From Tissierellia bacterium (lineage in GTDB: Bacteria > Bacillota > Clostridia > Tissierellales > Tissierellaceae), in assembly GCA_012521625.1 (NCBI GenBank), contig JAAYLY010000254.1, forward strand, positions 1-6,340: a DNA stretch of 6,340 bases, given 5' to 3'. The translations under genes and the position numbers were made by a program. Below the pieces are notes generated by a model. It was not told where the DNA came from. It saw nothing but the letters and a program-made list of their open reading frames with translations, and ran no database searches. The stretch's first letter is position 1. Each line of letters opens with the position of its first letter. This document shows, in pieces, positions 5,826 through 6,340 of this stretch.

Positions 5826-6340
5826 TCATCCTCCTATTTGGTTCATATTCCTGCTTATGTATTTTTCTTCCTCTAAACGATGACTTTTCTCCTTAGTTAA
5901 TATAGCTTCTTGGATTACATTTTTTATATCTTGTCCACTAATTAGGGCTTCCTTTAAATCTATTTCCCTGTTGGAATGTAGGCATAGTTTTAACTTCCCA
6001 GTGGATGTAAGCCTGACCCTATTACAGTGGTCACAGAACTTACAGGATATAGGATTTATAAGCCCCACCCTAGCCTTTGCACCAGGTAATTTGTAATAGT
6101 TGGCCGGGGATGAGGGATCATCCTTTATAACTGGGATTAAACCCTTTACTTCCCTTAATACCCTCCTGTTAGGGATGAAGTTATCTTGGGCGAAGCCGGC
6201 AGCTTCCCCAATGGGCATTAACTCGATAAATCTTACATCGATACCCATCTTTGTTAGATTTACTAAATCATGGATTTCATCATCATTAAAACCGCCTACT
6301 AAAACTGTATTAATCTTTATAGGACTAAGGCCTACCCTCA
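5826..6340 (-). CDS. moaA: GTP 3',8-cyclase MoaA, C-terminal part (5'-truncated by window edge)
   Basis: Radical-SAM enzyme for the first step of molybdenum cofactor synthesis, rearranging GTP to 3',8-cyclo-7,8-dihydro-GTP. About 171 codons are visible, roughly half of a normal 320-330-aa protein; the radical-SAM CxxxCxxC motif lies beyond the right edge. The frame continues upstream of the Met at 6248 to the window end, reading PIKINTVLVGGFNDDEI, the conserved beta-strand block of MoaA, so that Met is internal. Then come RFIELMPIGEA, the C-terminal [4Fe-4S] motif FCDHCNRVRL followed by a third cysteine 13 residues later (KLCL), giving CxxCx13C for the GTP-binding cluster, and the C-terminal IGG whose diglycine enters the active site in known MoaA. 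An additional cysteine sits three residues before the motif (SCKFC). The TGA stop at 5828-5826 lies 2 bp before the chosen moaC-MOSC start, so the two form an operon. Confidence 0.95.
   Translation of the reverse strand, partial: RVGLSPIKINTVLVGGFNDDEIHDLVNLTKMGIDVRFIELMPIGEAAGFAQDNFIPNRRVLREVKGLIPVIKDDPSSPANYYKLPGAKARVGLINPISCKFCDHCNRVRLTSTGKLKLCLHSNREIDLKEALISGQDIKNVIQEAILTKEKSHRLEEEKYISRNMNQIGG
5830..5835 (-). promoter_or_regulatory. Ribosome-binding site that decides the moaC-MOSC start
   Basis: AGGAGG on the minus strand. It is immediately adjacent to the first in-frame ATG (5829-5827), leaving no spacer, and 6 nt ahead of the second ATG (5823-5821), which also gives the canonical MoaC N-terminus. 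Initiation is therefore assigned to 5823. Confidence 0.75.

Overview
The window reads as chromosomal DNA from a low-GC anaerobic firmicute, most likely a member of the Clostridia or Tissierellia. The grounds are AT-rich intergenic DNA, strong AGGAGG ribosome-binding sites, heavy use of AGG, ATA and CTA codons, a clostridial-style FeoB (GFGCNAAGV variant), a stand-alone flavodiiron protein and an FNR-like regulator. I cannot name the species.

Layout. Positions 1-1202 (+) hold the 3' part of feoB, a ferrous iron transporter. It converges on a minus-strand cluster (3837 to 1313) that transcribes in the order Crp/Fnr regulator, hemerythrin-like protein, flavodiiron protein. The 223-bp divergent region 3838-4060 separates that cluster from a plus-strand lipoprotein gene of unknown function (4061-4831). 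The lipoprotein gene in turn converges on a minus-strand molybdenum-cofactor cluster: the 3' part of moaA (running off the right edge) followed by a moaC-MOSC fusion gene. No intergenic gap exceeds 300 bases.

How the genes work together. The regulator has the complete cysteine pattern of an oxygen-sensing [4Fe-4S] FNR protein (C-x2-C-x5-C near the N-terminus plus a fourth cysteine in the sensor domain) and an ExxSR recognition helix. A perfect palindrome TTGAC-N4-GTCAA, the FNR-family operator architecture, lies in its divergent promoter region. Its centre falls exactly at -41.5 relative to the start site predicted from a consensus TATAAT for the regulator gene, so the regulator probably controls itself, its two downstream diiron genes (O2 or NO handling) and perhaps the divergent lipoprotein. 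FeoB and the MoaA Fe-S enzyme fit an iron-dependent anaerobic lifestyle, but nothing here ties them to the same regulon.

Both convergent gene junctions carry hairpin terminators that are members of one palindrome family (core GGGCTG-T/G-TTCATAA), with two compensatory base-pair changes between the copies.
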